64,000 nt of DNA from Streptomyces sp. NBC_01803 (GTDB lineage Bacteria > Actinomycetota > Actinomycetes > Streptomycetales > Streptomycetaceae). The position numbers and the translations under genes are program-made. Shown here one piece after another: positions 35,637 through 45,998 of the stretch (positions within the stretch are counted from its first letter, which is position 1; every line of letters starts with the position of its first letter). The DNA lies in assembly GCF_035917415.1 (NCBI RefSeq), contig NZ_CP109073.1, forward strand, positions 5,636,001 to 5,700,000, read 5' to 3'. The notes beneath the pieces were generated by a model, which was given only the letters and a program-made list of their open reading frames with translations, ran no database searches and was not told where the DNA came from.

Positions 35637-35921
35637 GTGATCCGGGCGCTGGCCGATCCGCTGCGGCTGAGGATCGTGGCCCTGCTGGCCCGGGAGACGC
35701 TGTGCACCACACACCTGGTGGCCGAGACCGGTGCCCGGCAGACCAACCTCTCCAACCACCTGCGCGTGCTGCGGGAGGCCGGGGTGGTGGAGACCGAACC
35801 CTGCGGCCGGTTCACCTACTACCGCCTCAGGCCCGAGGCGCTCGACGTCCTCACGGGCCGGCTCGCCGAGCTGGCCGCCACCGCCCGCGCGAACGCCGAG
35901 CGCAAGCGCGCCTGCCCCTGA
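35613..35921 (+). CDS. arsR: ArsR/SmtB-family repressor
   Basis: 102 aa winged helix: IRALADPLRLRIVALLARET, the Cys-containing ETLCTTHLV helix, GARQTNLSNHLRVLREAGVV recognition helix, and CGRFTYYRLRPEAL wing. Cys residues at about 31, 64 and the C-terminal CP may bind As(III). It lies head-to-head with arsC and ahead of the aquaglyceroporin. Confidence 0.92.
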   Translation: MLTSVDTDVIRALADPLRLRIVALLARETLCTTHLVAETGARQTNLSNHLRVLREAGVVETEPCGRFTYYRLRPEALDVLTGRLAELAATARANAERKRACP

Positions 35922-35961
35922 CCGTCCGTCGACCGTCCGTCCATCGCCCAGGAGTGCAAAG

Positions 35962-36780
35962 TTGACCGCTGCCGAGCTTCCGACCGCGCCCGCCCCTGAG
36001 TCCGCTGAGTCGGCCGGGCCGGTGTCCGCGCCCGGTGCCACCCCGCCGCGCGTCCCGCCGGCGCGCCGGGCCGCCGCCGAACTCGTCGGCACCGCCGCCC
36101 TGGTGGCGGTGGTCGTCGGCTCGGGCATCCAGGCCACCGAGCTGACCGAGGACGTCGGCGTCCAGCTGCTGGCCAACTCCCTGGCCACGGTCTTCGGCCT
36201 CGGCGTGCTCATCGTCCTGCTCGGACCGGTCTCCGGCGCGCACTTCAACCCGGTCGTCACCCTCGCCGAGTGGTGGACCGCCCGTCGCGGCGGCCCCGGC
36301 GTCACCGCCCGCGAAGCCGCGTTCTACCTACCCGCCCAGACGGCGGGGGCGATCGTCGGCGCGGTGCTGGCGAACGCCATGTTCGACCTGCCGGCCGTCG
36401 AGTGGTCCACGCACGAGCGTTCCGCCGGGCACCTGCTGCTGGGCGAGCTGGTGGCGACCGCCGGGCTGGTGCTGCTGATCTTCGGCCTGGCCCGCACCGG
36501 CCGTCTCGCGTTCGCCCCGCCCGCGGTGGCGTCCTATATCGGCGCGGCCTACTGGTTCACCTCCTCGACCTCCTTCGCGAACCCGGCCGTCACCGCTGGA
36601 CGCGCCTTCACCGACACGTTCGCGGGGATAGCGCCCGCCTCCCTGCCCGGCTTCGTCGGCGCGCAACTGGCGGGCGGTGTCGCGGGACTCGCCCTCGTCG
36701 CCCTGGTCTTCGGCGCTCCGGCGCCGCGCCGGTCGAGCATCGCGGACATCGCGGCGACGACGGAGGGCGCGACCCGGTAG
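35962..36780 (+). CDS. MIP-family aquaglyceroporin of the arsenic cluster
   Basis: 272 aa from TTG 35962 (AGGAG eight bases upstream). After a Pro/Ala-rich N-terminus come six membrane helices with the two pore motifs SGAHFNPVVT and SFANPAVTAG. With arsC it can form a simple detoxification route: As(V) is reduced inside and As(III) leaves down its gradient. The last dozen or so residues are read from the antisense of a decayed arsR copy, so the natural C-terminus appears to have been replaced. Confidence 0.88.
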   Translation: MTAAELPTAPAPESAESAGPVSAPGATPPRVPPARRAAAELVGTAALVAVVVGSGIQATELTEDVGVQLLANSLATVFGLGVLIVLLGPVSGAHFNPVVTLAEWWTARRGGPGVTAREAAFYLPAQTAGAIVGAVLANAMFDLPAVEWSTHERSAGHLLLGELVATAGLVLLIFGLARTGRLAFAPPAVASYIGAAYWFTSSTSFANPAVTAGRAFTDTFAGIAPASLPGFVGAQLAGGVAGLALVALVFGAPAPRRSSIADIAATTEGATR

Positions 36781-36880
36781 TACAGCCCCCAGGTGCCGCG
36801 CCGCTGCGAGGTCAGTGGCCCGGCCTCGCGCGGTTTCTTCGGGTGGTGGCTGACCGTGGGCTGCGCGACGCCCACGTCCG
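36737..36880 (-). pseudogene. Eroded second arsR copy
   Basis: The minus strand reads ADVGVAQPTVSHHPKKPREA, GPLTSQRRGTWGLYYRVAPS and VVAAMSAML. ArsR proteins have VGVAQPTVSHHLKKLREAGL and GTWVYYRV at these places; three Leu have become Pro and an extra residue has entered the wing. The 5' half is missing and the reading has no stop where ArsR should end. It overlaps the 3' end of the aquaglyceroporin. Confidence 0.65.
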
Positions 36881-36943
36881 CGATCTGGTGGTGGACGCCG
36901 GGCGCGCCGAGCAGCCGTTCACCGTGCACCTCGCGGGCGGCGG

Positions 36944-37327
36944 GTGGGTCGTCGTCCCGGCCGGGATCGACGCCGCCGGCACCTGGTCCCCGCCCAACCC
37001 GCCCTGGGCGCCGACGGCTGTCCGGCCGCCGGCGAGGAGGCCGCGGCGGGCCGGCTGACCTACCGCGTCCCCGACCTCGACGACCCGGCGTCCGCGCCCG
37101 TTACGCGGGGAAGCGCACCGCCGTTCACGCTCCGCCGGGCGCCGGGCCGGCCCGGCACCGCCGCCGAGCAGGCCACGCGCCGGACCTTCGCGATGTATCC
37201 GTGCTGGCTCGCCGTCGAACGCCGTTACGACGACACCGGGCTGGCCCGCCTCGGCCTGGCCTGCCCGCCGCGCCTCATCATCGGCCATGACGATGTCCTG
37301 GCCGACCGCCGGCACGGACCGCCGTAG
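36944..37327 (+). pseudogene. Uncertain open frame, probably a remnant
   Basis: The plus-strand frame ending at 37327 is protein-like in its second half ([33 protein letters not shown]) but lacks a convincing start and recognisable family. The 5' part is Arg/Pro-rich and looks out of frame. Confidence 0.25.
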
Positions 37328-37365
37328 CTCGGCCCGCCACCCGCCGGGGGCGGGAGAATGGCGGG

Positions 37366-39252
37366 ATGAACCACCCCGCACCCACGCCCCGGCCGATCGG
37401 CCAGACCTCGTGCGGCGGCGAGATGCGCACCCCGCTGCGCGACTTCCTGCGCACCGAGACCGGCAGCGCCGCCGTCCTGCTGGCCGCCGCGCTCGCCGCG
37501 CTCGTCTGGGCCAACCTCGGCCCGGACGGCTACGAGTCGTTCTGGCGCACTCACCTGTCCATCCGGCTCGGCTCCCACGGCGTGTCGCTGGAGCTGCGCG
37601 AATGGGTGAACAGCGGCCTGATGACGCTCTTCTTCTTCGTCGTCGGCCTGGAGGCGCGCCGCGAGTTCGACACGGGCGACCTGCGTGAACGCCGGCGTTT
37701 CACCCTGCCGCTGCTCGCCGGGATCAGCGGCATGCTGGTACCCGTCGCGATCTACCTCGCCCTCAACGCCGACGACGGCGCCGCGGGCGGCTGGGGCGCC
37801 GCCATGTCCACCGACACGGCGTTCGCGCTCGGCATGCTCGCCGTCTTCGGCTCCCGCCTGCCGGGCGGGCTGCGCGTCTTCATCCTCACCGTCGCCGTCG
37901 TGGACGACTTCGTGGCGCTCGGCGTCATCGCCGTCGCCTACAGCGAGCGGATCGAGCCGTCGGCGCTCCTCGCCGCCCTCGGCCTCTTCGGCGCGATCCT
38001 GCTCGTGCGCGCCGTGGGCGTGCGGCGCGGCGCGGTGTACGCGGTGCTCGCGGTGGCGGCCTGGGCGGCGCTGCTGGAATCGGGCGTGGACCCGGTCGTC
38101 ATCGGCCTCGCCATGGGCCTGCTGACCTACGCCTACCCGGCCGCGCGCACCGATCTGGAGCGGGCCAGCGGCCTGTTCCGGCTGTTCCGCGAGCAGCCGA
38201 CGCCCGAGCTGGAACGGTCCCTGCGGCTCGGCCTCGCCACCGCCATCTCCCCGAACGCGCGGCTCCTGGGGCTGTACCACCCCTGGAGCAGCTATGTGAT
38301 CGTCCCGCTGTTCGCCCTCGCCAACACGGGCATCACCGTCAGCGGAAGCGAGCTGTCGCGGGCGTTCGGCTCGCCGGTCACCCTGGGCATCCTCTTCGGC
38401 TTCCTGCTGGGCAAGCCCCTCGGCATCGTCGGCACCGCCTGGCTCACCACGCGGCTCAGCGGCGGCCGGCTGCGCCCGCCGGTCGGCTGGGGCGCCACCG
38501 TCGCCGGGGGCACCATCGCGGGCGTCGGCTTCACCGTCTCCCTGCTGATCGCCACCCTCGCCTTCGAGGGCGACCGGCTGGCGGAGGCGAAGATCGGCAT
38601 CCTCTCCGCCATGGTCTGCTCGTTCGCCGCCACCTGGGCGGTCTCGGCGGTGATCGGGCTCCTGCCCCGGCACTCGCGGACGCGGGCCCTGTTCGGCACG
38701 GCCGAGAGCGTCGTGGACCTGGCCGTCCCCGTCGACCCGGACCGCGACCACGTGCGCGGCTCCCTGGACGCGCCGGTGACGGTGGTCGAGTACGGGGACT
38801 TCGAATGCCCGTACTGCGGTCAGGCCGAGCCCGTGGTCAGGGAGCTGCTGGCCGACTTCGGGGACGTCCGCTACGTATGGCGGCACCTGCCGCTCAACGA
38901 CGTCCACCCCAACGCCCAGCTCGCCGCCGAGGCCGCCGAGGCGGCGGCCGAGCAGGGCGGCTTCTGGGCGATGCACGACCTGCTGCTCGACCATCAGGGC
39001 GCCCTGCGCGCCACCGATCTGCTGCGCTACGCGGCCGATATCGGCCTGGACACCGACCGCTTCCACCGGACGCTGCGGGAGCACGGGGGCGGCGGCCGGG
39101 TCGCCGAGCACGTGGAGTCGGCGGACCGCAGCGGCGTGTCGGGGACGCCGACGTTCTTCATCAACGGGCGCCGGCACCACGGCGCCTACGACATCGGCGG
39201 CCTCTCCGCCGCGGTGCGCGCCGCCCGCGAGCGGGCCGCGCTGGTGCGCTGA
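37366..39252 (+). CDS. nhaA: NhaA Na+/H+ antiporter fused to a DsbA-like thioredoxin domain
   Basis: 628 aa. Residues about 20-430 are a complete Nha[47 protein letters not shown], and [16 protein letters not shown] with the ion-binding Asp pair. Residues about 460-625 are a DsbA/thioredoxin-fold domain with the redox motif CPYC (Cys481, Cys484) in [14 protein letters not shown] and the cis-Pro in [12 protein letters not shown]. This two-domain form is known from actinobacteria. The redox domain probably lies on one membrane face and may couple thiol state to antiport; its substrate is not known. Confidence 0.93.
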   Translation: MNHPAPTPRPIGQTSCGGEMRTPLRDFLRTETGSAAVLLAAALAALVWANLGPDGYESFWRTHLSIRLGSHGVSLELREWVNSGLMTLFFFVVGLEARREFDTGDLRERRRFTLPLLAGISGMLVPVAIYLALNADDGAAGGWGAAMSTDTAFALGMLAVFGSRLPGGLRVFILTVAVVDDFVALGVIAVAYSERIEPSALLAALGLFGAILLVRAVGVRRGAVYAVLAVAAWAALLESGVDPVVIGLAMGLLTYAYPAARTDLERASGLFRLFREQPTPELERSLRLGLATAISPNARLLGLYHPWSSYVIVPLFALANTGITVSGSELSRAFGSPVTLGILFGFLLGKPLGIVGTAWLTTRLSGGRLRPPVGWGATVAGGTIAGVGFTVSLLIATLAFEGDRLAEAKIGILSAMVCSFAATWAVSAVIGLLPRHSRTRALFGTAESVVDLAVPVDPDRDHVRGSLDAPVTVVEYGDFECPYCGQAEPVVRELLADFGDVRYVWRHLPLNDVHPNAQLAAEAAEAAAEQGGFWAMHDLLLDHQGALRATDLLRYAADIGLDTDRFHRTLREHGGGGRVAEHVESADRSGVSGTPTFFINGRRHHGAYDIGGLSAAVRAARERAALVR

Positions 39253-39260
39253 GGCGCGGG

Positions 39261-39300
39261 GCGGGGTGCGGCGGGGCGCGGCGGGGCGCGGCGGGGCGCG
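39261..39300. repeat. Four tandem copies of a 10-base GC repeat
   Basis: GCGGGGTGCG is followed by three exact copies of GCGGGGCGCG, filling the space between two converging genes. Confidence 0.8.
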
Positions 39301-40521
<1,221 letters not shown>

Positions 40522-41505
40522 TCACAGCGCCGCGCGGGCCTTCAGCGGCTCCCACCACCGGCGGTTGTCCCGGTACCATGCCACGGTCCCGGCCAGCGCG
40601 GTGTCGAAGTCGACGCGCGGCCGGTACCCCAGCTCGTCGCGGATCTTGCTCCAGTCCATCGAGTACCGCCGGTCGTGGCCCTTGCGGTCCTCGACGTACT
40701 CCACGCGGTCCCAGCCGGCGCCGCACGCGGCCAGCAGCCGGCGGGTCAGCTCCTCGTTGGTCAGCTCGGTGCCGCCGCCGATGTTGTAGATCTCGCCGGG
40801 CCGGCCACCCGCGCGGACCAGCTCCAGGCCGCGCACGTGGTCGTCGATGTGCAGCCAGTCCCGGACGTTGAGCCCGTCGCCGTACAGCGGCACGCTCCGC
40901 CCGTCGAGCAGGTTGGTGATGAACAGCGGGATGACCTTCTCGGGGAAGTGGTGGTGCCCGAAGTTGTTGGAGCAGCGGGTCACCCGCACGTCCAGGCCGT
41001 GGGTGCGGTGGTAGGACAGGGCCAGCAGATCCGAGGACGCCTTGGACGCGGCATAAGGGGAGTTGGGGCGCACCGGGTCCGTCTCCCGCGACGAGCCGTC
41101 GGCCCGTGAGCCGTACACCTCGTCCGTGGAGATGTGCACGAACGTCGCGACGCCGCCGCGCAGCGCCGCCTCCAGCAGGTGCTGGGTGCCCAGGACGTTG
41201 GTCGTGACGAACTCCGTGGCGCCCAGGATGGAGCGGTCCACGTGCGACTCGGCGGCGAAGTGCACCACCTGGTCGTGCCCGGCGACGACCCGGCCGACCA
41301 CCTCGGCGTCCCGGATGTCGCCGTGCGCGAAGCGGAAGCCGGGGTGGCCGCGGACCGGATCGAGATTGGCCGGGTTTCCCGCGTACGTCAGGGCGTCCAG
41401 CACCGTGACAGCGACATCGCCCGGGCCGTCCGGGCCGAGCAGGGCGCGCACGTAGTGCGAGCCGACGAACCCGGCGCCGCCGGTGACCAGGACGCGGGTC
41501 GTCAT
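40522..41505 (-). CDS. rmlB: dTDP-glucose 4,6-dehydratase
   Basis: 327 aa SDR enzyme that converts dTDP-glucose to dTDP-4-keto-6-deoxyglucose, the entry to deoxysugars. VTGGAGFVGSHYVRALL binds NAD; ISTDEVYG holds the catalytic Thr-Asp-Glu; YAASKASSD the Tyr-Lys pair; FPEKVIPLFITNLLDG and YGDGLNVRDWLHIDDH bind the nucleotide. All key residues are intact. Its start overlaps the stop of the decayed rmlA by three bases. No sugar transferases lie nearby. Confidence 0.94.
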   Translation of the reverse strand: MTTRVLVTGGAGFVGSHYVRALLGPDGPGDVAVTVLDALTYAGNPANLDPVRGHPGFRFAHGDIRDAEVVGRVVAGHDQVVHFAAESHVDRSILGATEFVTTNVLGTQHLLEAALRGGVATFVHISTDEVYGSRADGSSRETDPVRPNSPYAASKASSDLLALSYHRTHGLDVRVTRCSNNFGHHHFPEKVIPLFITNLLDGRSVPLYGDGLNVRDWLHIDDHVRGLELVRAGGRPGEIYNIGGGTELTNEELTRRLLAACGAGWDRVEYVEDRKGHDRRYSMDWSKIRDELGYRPRVDFDTALAGTVAWYRDNRRWWEPLKARAAL

Positions 41506-42134
41506 GACGGGATCCGCGCCGTGCCGAAGTCGCCGAGCACCAGCCGGCGGGTGGCGTGCTCGCCCCGCCGGGGCGGCTGGATGGCGCGCACCGCCTCGTG
41601 GACGTCGGGGGCGCACCGACAGACCCCGACCAGCGCCGGGTCGCTCCTGGACCGCCGGGGCTCCTCGGTGAGGCGGACCACGCGCCCGGCGGCGTCCGGC
41701 CCGGCCCCACAGAAACAGGACGGGTCGGGCACCCGGGTGGGGAGGACCCGCGCGTCCGGCCGGGCGGCGCGGAATTCCTCCCCCCCGTCCGGGATCCCGC
41801 CGGTGATGGCATTGCCCCCGAGACACATCAGAAAGTCGTCTTCGGCGCGGAAGTCCCGCGCGATCAGCACCGCGTGGGTCAGGCTGAGCGGGGCCTCCTG
41901 CCGGAGAGAGGTGACCTCGATGCCGGATTCCGAGCCGTCGCCGACGGCTTTCCGCGCTTCTTCCGCCGTGTCCCCCACGATGATCGCGGCCTCGGTGATT
42001 CCGGCGGCGGCGATCGCTTCCAGCCCGCAGCAGAGCGGCGGCTTGTTGGCCACGGGGGCCGACTGCCGCGCCGAGGTGTGCGTGACGGGGCGCGGCCGGG
42101 TGCCCGATCCGCCCGAGCGTACGAGGGCTTTCAT
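41502..42134 (-). pseudogene. Eroded glucose-1-phosphate thymidylyltransferase (rmlA/strD type)
   Basis: The frame is open for 210 codons and starts MKALVRSGGSGTRPRPVTHT, clearly derived from MKALVLSGGSGTRLRPITHT of StrD-type enzymes. Key sites are lost: the signature loop Leu is Pro, and the metal-binding Asp of the LGDN motif is Gly (CLGGN). After HEAVRAIQPPRRGE the reading jumps to RRLVLGDFGTARIPS, the normal last residues (RLVLGDHSKVQIS-like), so some 130-145 codons of the beta-helix domain are deleted. Most substitutions are Leu to Pro, Tyr to Cys or Asp to Gly. Inactive as an enzyme. Confidence 0.8.
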
Positions 42135-42558
42135 GGGGCGCATTTTTCCCGAGGCGGACTCGGAATTCCACAGCGGAACCCCGCATCCCGTCCCCCGATA
42201 TGTCCCGCACACCCCTTTCCCGGGGCCGGCGGATCCCCGACCGGGTTCCCGCGCGCCGGCCCCTCCCGCGTGGTCCGGCGCGAGGGGGGAACGGCGCCGC
42301 GTGACCACGGTGTCCCGCCCCCCGCGCGCGACCGGCACCCGGACCGCGAGCGCCACGCTCAGCTTCGTCGTCCGCGTGCCCGGCGAGGACCTGGTCGCCG
42401 CGGTGACGCACCCCGACCCGCGCCATGGGCCGCGCCCGCGGCGCCCGCGCCCGGGTCCGGATCGCCGAGCGGCACCGGACCCACGTCCGGTCCCGACCGC
42501 GCGAACGCGAGGGCGCCGCCAGCCCGGCCCGGCGCCCGGCGGGTCAGCGCCCGGCGGG
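42135..42558. other. Intergenic stretch, no confident gene
   Basis: A plus-strand reading from GTG 42301 (VTTVSRPPRATGTRTASATL, then SFVVRVPGEDLVAAV) is coding-like for about 45 codons and then degenerates. A 15-base unit is repeated twice near 42533-42562. It may be a gene remnant. Confidence 0.3.
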
Positions 42559-43356
42559 TCAGCGCAGCCCGTGGCGGCGGGCCACCATCCGTTCCACGGC
42601 GGAGCGGGGGGCCAGCCGCCGCAGCGCGAAGACGACCGGGGCGTTGCTGCCGACCGCGTAGAGCGGCCTCGGGCGCGGCGCCTCGATCGCGCGCAGCACG
42701 GTGGCGGCCACCCGGGCGGCCGAAACGCCGTCGGCCTCATTGGCGTTGAGCGCCGACAGCATCCGGTGGTACGGGTCCGTGTGCGGCGAGCCCGCCGCCA
42801 GGTACTGGGTGCGCCGCTCGCTGATGCCGGTGCTGATGGAGCCCGGCTCGACGGTCGTGATCCCGACGCCGTAGGGGGCGACCTCCCGGCGGGCGGCGTT
42901 GGCGAAGCCCTTGATCGCCGCCTTGGACGCCACATAGGAGGAGCGGTAGGCGAGCGGGAAGCTGGCCAGCATCGAGCCGACCATCACCACCCGCCCGTAG
43001 CCCCGCTCCCGCATGCCGGGCAGCAGGAGCTGGGTGAGCCGGACCGCGCCGAAGACGTTGATGCGGAACAGCCGCACGACCGCGTCCATCGGCAGCTCCT
43101 CGAACGGGCCGCTCTGGCTCTCGCCCGCGTTGTTGATCAGGATGTCGACGGTGCCCGCCGCCGCCGCGCACGCCTCGACGCTCGCCTCGTCGGCGAGGTC
43201 CAGCGCCAGATACTCCACGCCGGGCACCGGGGCCTCGATCCGGGCCGGGTCGCGGCTGGTCCCCAGCACGCGGTACCCGCGTCCGGTCAGGGCCGTGGCC
43301 ACCGCCGCGCCGATGCCGGAGGACGCGCCCGTCACGAGCGCGGTGCGGCGGCTCAC
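42559..43356 (-). CDS. Short-chain dehydrogenase/reductase
   Basis: 265 aa classical SDR: TGASSGIGAAVATALTGRGY binds NAD(P); NNAGESQSG; the catalytic Ser in VMVGSMLASFPLA; YVASKAA gives the Tyr-Lys pair. The C-terminal half (VEPGSISTG, LYAVGSNAPVVFALRRLAPR) resembles enzymes acting on lipophilic alcohols. Last gene of the TetR/flavoprotein operon, overlapping the flavoprotein gene by four bases. Confidence 0.92.
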   Translation of the reverse strand: MSRRTALVTGASSGIGAAVATALTGRGYRVLGTSRDPARIEAPVPGVEYLALDLADEASVEACAAAAGTVDILINNAGESQSGPFEELPMDAVVRLFRINVFGAVRLTQLLLPGMRERGYGRVVMVGSMLASFPLAYRSSYVASKAAIKGFANAARREVAPYGVGITTVEPGSISTGISERRTQYLAAGSPHTDPYHRMLSALNANEADGVSAARVAATVLRAIEAPRPRPLYAVGSNAPVVFALRRLAPRSAVERMVARRHGLR

Positions 43357-45014
43357 GCCAGGCTCCGGGCCAGCGCGCGGCCGGCGGCACGGCCGGAGAA
43401 GACGCAGCCGCCGAGGAACGTGCCCTCCAGCGCGTTGTAACCGTGCACCCCGCCACCGCCGAAGCCGGCGGCCTCGCCGGCCGCGTACAGGCCGTCGAAC
43501 ACCTCGCCGTCCGGCCGCACCACCTGCGAGTCGAGCGTCGTCTCCAGACCGCCGAGCGTCTTGCGGGTCAGCACCCGCAGGCGCACGGCGATCAGCGGCC
43601 CGTGCGCCGGATCGAGGAGGCGGTGCGGCTTCGCCACCCGGGTGAGCCGGTCCGGCCAGTAGGAGCGGGCGTTGTTGACCGTCATCAGCTGTAGATCCTT
43701 CGAGTAGGCGTTGCCGACCTCGCGGTCACGGGCCACGACCTGCCGTTCGACCGCGGCGAGGTCGAGGGCCGGGCCGGGCACGATCGCGTTCATGCCGTCG
43801 ACCAGCTCGCGCAGCGTGCGCCGCACCACGAAGTCCTCACCGTGGTCGAGGAACGCCCGGACCGGCCCGGGCGCGCCCTTGCGCACCCGCGCCATCACGA
43901 GCTTCCAGTCCTTGCCGGTGATGTCCGGGTTCTGCTCCGAGCCGGACAGCGCGAACTCCTTCTCCACGATGGCCCGGGTGAGGAGGAACCAGGTGTGGTC
44001 GTGGCCGGTGCCCAGGATGTGCCGCAGGGTGCCGAGCGTGTCGTGGCCGGGGAACAGCGGCGCGGGCAGCCGTTTCCCGGTCGCGTCCAGCCACAGCGAC
44101 GACGGCCCGGGGATGATCCGGATCGCGTGATCGGGCCAGATCGGGTCCCAGTTCTTGATGCCCTCGGTGTAGTGCCACATGCGGTCCCGGTTGACGATCG
44201 AGGCGCCCGCGCTCTCGGCGATCCCCAGCATCCGCCCGTCGACGTACGCGGGCACTCCCGTGATCATCGACTCCGGCGCGGGGCCGAGCCGTTCGACCGG
44301 CCAGCTCTCCCGAACCAGCCGGTGGTCGCCGCCGATGCCGCCGGAGGTCACCACCACGGCCTGCGCGCGCAGCTCGAACCCGCCCGCCGCCGCCCGCGAC
44401 GACGCCACCCCGCGCGGCTCGGCGGACGGCACCAGCACCGTGCCGCGCACGCCCACCGCCGCGCCGTTCTCCACGATCACCTCGTCCACGCGATGCCGGT
44501 GGCGGAACGTCACCAGCCCGCGTCCGGCGGCGGCGAGCACCGGCTCGCGGAACACCCGCACCACCTCGGGCCCGGTGCCCCAGGTGAGGTGGAAGCGCGG
44601 CACCGAGTTGCCGTGCCCGGTCGCCGTGCCCGCCCCGCGCTCGGCCCAGCCGACCATCGGCGTCACCCGCAGGCCCAGGCCGTACAGATAGCTCCGCTTC
44701 TCGCCCGCCGCGAAGTCCACGTAGGCGTGCGCCCAGCGGCGGGGCCAGTGGTCCTCCCGGTCGCGGTCGAAGCCCGCCGAGCCGAGCCAGTCGGCCAGCG
44801 CGAGCTCGTGGGAGTCCTTGATGCCCATGCGCCGCTGCTCCGGGCTGTTCACGAAGAACAGACCGCCCAGCGACCAGAACGCCTGGCCGCCGAGGTTCGC
44901 CTCGTTCTCCTGGTCCACGACGATCACCCGCCGCCCCGCGCGGGTGAGTTCGTACGTCGCGGCCAGGCCGGCCAGGCCGGCCCCCACGACGATGACATCG
45001 GCGTGGTCCGTCAC
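43353..45014 (-). CDS. FAD-binding dehydrogenase (KstD/fumarate-reductase fold)
   Basis: 553 aa. N-terminal FAD motif VIVVGAGLAGLAATYELTRA with DQENEANLGGQAFWSLGGLF, a long substrate-capping domain, and the C-terminal AAGEAAGFGGGGVHGYNALE block that closes over FAD. The group includes 3-ketosteroid dehydrogenases and related oxidoreductases; the exact substrate cannot be told. Located between TetR and SDR genes with four-base overlaps on both sides. Confidence 0.9.
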   Translation of the reverse strand: MTDHADVIVVGAGLAGLAATYELTRAGRRVIVVDQENEANLGGQAFWSLGGLFFVNSPEQRRMGIKDSHELALADWLGSAGFDRDREDHWPRRWAHAYVDFAAGEKRSYLYGLGLRVTPMVGWAERGAGTATGHGNSVPRFHLTWGTGPEVVRVFREPVLAAAGRGLVTFRHRHRVDEVIVENGAAVGVRGTVLVPSAEPRGVASSRAAAGGFELRAQAVVVTSGGIGGDHRLVRESWPVERLGPAPESMITGVPAYVDGRMLGIAESAGASIVNRDRMWHYTEGIKNWDPIWPDHAIRIIPGPSSLWLDATGKRLPAPLFPGHDTLGTLRHILGTGHDHTWFLLTRAIVEKEFALSGSEQNPDITGKDWKLVMARVRKGAPGPVRAFLDHGEDFVVRRTLRELVDGMNAIVPGPALDLAAVERQVVARDREVGNAYSKDLQLMTVNNARSYWPDRLTRVAKPHRLLDPAHGPLIAVRLRVLTRKTLGGLETTLDSQVVRPDGEVFDGLYAAGEAAGFGGGGVHGYNALEGTFLGGCVFSGRAAGRALARSLA

Positions 45015-45649
45015 GGTGTCTCCTCGGTGATCGGTGTGCTGTAGGCGAGCAGGACGTGCCAGAACAGCTCCTCGCGGCGCCGCCGGGCCACGTCGCTGCC
45101 GGGCTCCAGCAGGACCTGGACGGCGGTGCCGTCGTGGACGGCGACGAGCGCCTGCCCGAGCGCGGTCTCGTCACCGACCCGGCGGCCGGAGCGGACGAGG
45201 GCCTGGACGACCAGGGGCAGCAGCGTGTCGAGAAGGGCCTGCTCCCGGGCCGCCATCACGCGGCGCAGCGGCGGATTGCGCAGCGCGTGCGCGGTGAACT
45301 CGGCCGTCACCCGGTACCAGGCGTCCTCCACGGGGATCGCGGCCAGCGCCGCCCGCAGCCCCTCCTCCGGCGCCGTCGTCGGCACCCGGGCCAGGGCGAC
45401 GCGCAGATCGGCGATCATGCGCGCGGAGCGCTGCTCCCACATGGCGAGGAACAGCTCGTCCAGCGAGGAGAAGTTGGAGTAGAAGGCGCCGCGGGTGAAG
45501 CCGGCGCGGTCGCAGACCCGCTCGACGGTGGAGCGCCCGAAGCCCTCCTCGGCGAACACCTCCAGCGCGGCGTCGAGCAGCCGCTGCCGGGTCCTGGCCC
45601 GCCGCGCGGTGACCCGCCCACCGCCCGGCGCCGTCGCGGATGCCGCCAT
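45011..45649 (-). CDS. TetR-family regulator of the flavoprotein/SDR operon
   Basis: 212 aa. HTH: RQRLLDAALEVFAEEGFGRS, TVERVCDRAGFTRGAFYSNF. The C-terminal ligand domain is helical (EFTAHALRNPPLRRVMAARE). ATG 45649 with AGAGGTG upstream. A perfect 16-base palindrome lies 18 bases upstream of the start, so it probably represses its own operon. Confidence 0.92.
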   Translation of the reverse strand: MAASATAPGGGRVTARRARTRQRLLDAALEVFAEEGFGRSTVERVCDRAGFTRGAFYSNFSSLDELFLAMWEQRSARMIADLRVALARVPTTAPEEGLRAALAAIPVEDAWYRVTAEFTAHALRNPPLRRVMAAREQALLDTLLPLVVQALVRSGRRVGDETALGQALVAVHDGTAVQVLLEPGSDVARRRREELFWHVLLAYSTPITEETP

Positions 45650-45666
45650 CGGCCATCACCTCTTTC

Positions 45667-45682
45667 GATACGTGAACGTATC
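45667..45682. promoter_or_regulatory. TetR operator palindrome
   Basis: GATACGT-GA-ACGTATC, a perfect 7-bp dyad with a 2-base spacer, just ahead of the TetR gene start. Confidence 0.7.
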
Positions 45683-45743
45683 CGATGCGCTCGTGCATCG
45701 ACAAGGATGTGCCGGGCGGCGAGCGTCGGTCAGCGACCTGGAG

Positions 45744-45944
45744 GTGCGGTGCACCGAGGAGAGCGTGCGCGCCCAGGCCGACGACGCCGAGGCGTCGGCC
45801 CGTGTCCTGTGGCTGCTGCGGACCGGCGGCCCGCTGGGGCTGCTCGCCGTGGCCCTGTCGCTCTACGCGCCGGCGGCCCGGCGCGTCATGAACGATCCGG
45901 GCCGGACCGCGCCCCGCGACCCGGCCCCGGTGGAGCCGGCCTGA
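45744..45944 (+). CDS. Small hypothetical membrane protein (66 aa)
   Basis: From GTG 45744: an acidic helix (CTEESVRAQADDAEASARVL) followed by a hydrophobic segment (LLRTGGPLGLLAVALSLYAP) and a polar tail. The start is uncertain because the GGAG-like site lies too close. It could share control with the divergent TetR gene. Confidence 0.4.
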   Translation: MRCTEESVRAQADDAEASARVLWLLRTGGPLGLLAVALSLYAPAARRVMNDPGRTAPRDPAPVEPA

Positions 45945-45998
45945 CGCGCGCGCGTGGTGCGGAGGCCCCGCGATCGGTCGTCCGCCCTCATCATGACC

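Noticed and set aside
39261..39300. Tandem 10-base repeat considered as a CRISPR or origin iteron
   Set aside because: There are no spacers, only four copies, and pure GC composition between converging genes; simple slippage is enough.
41134..43440. A 768-codon plus-strand frame across rmlB, rmlA and the SDR gene
   Set aside because: It is antisense to three genes with clear families and has His/Gln/Arg-rich random composition.
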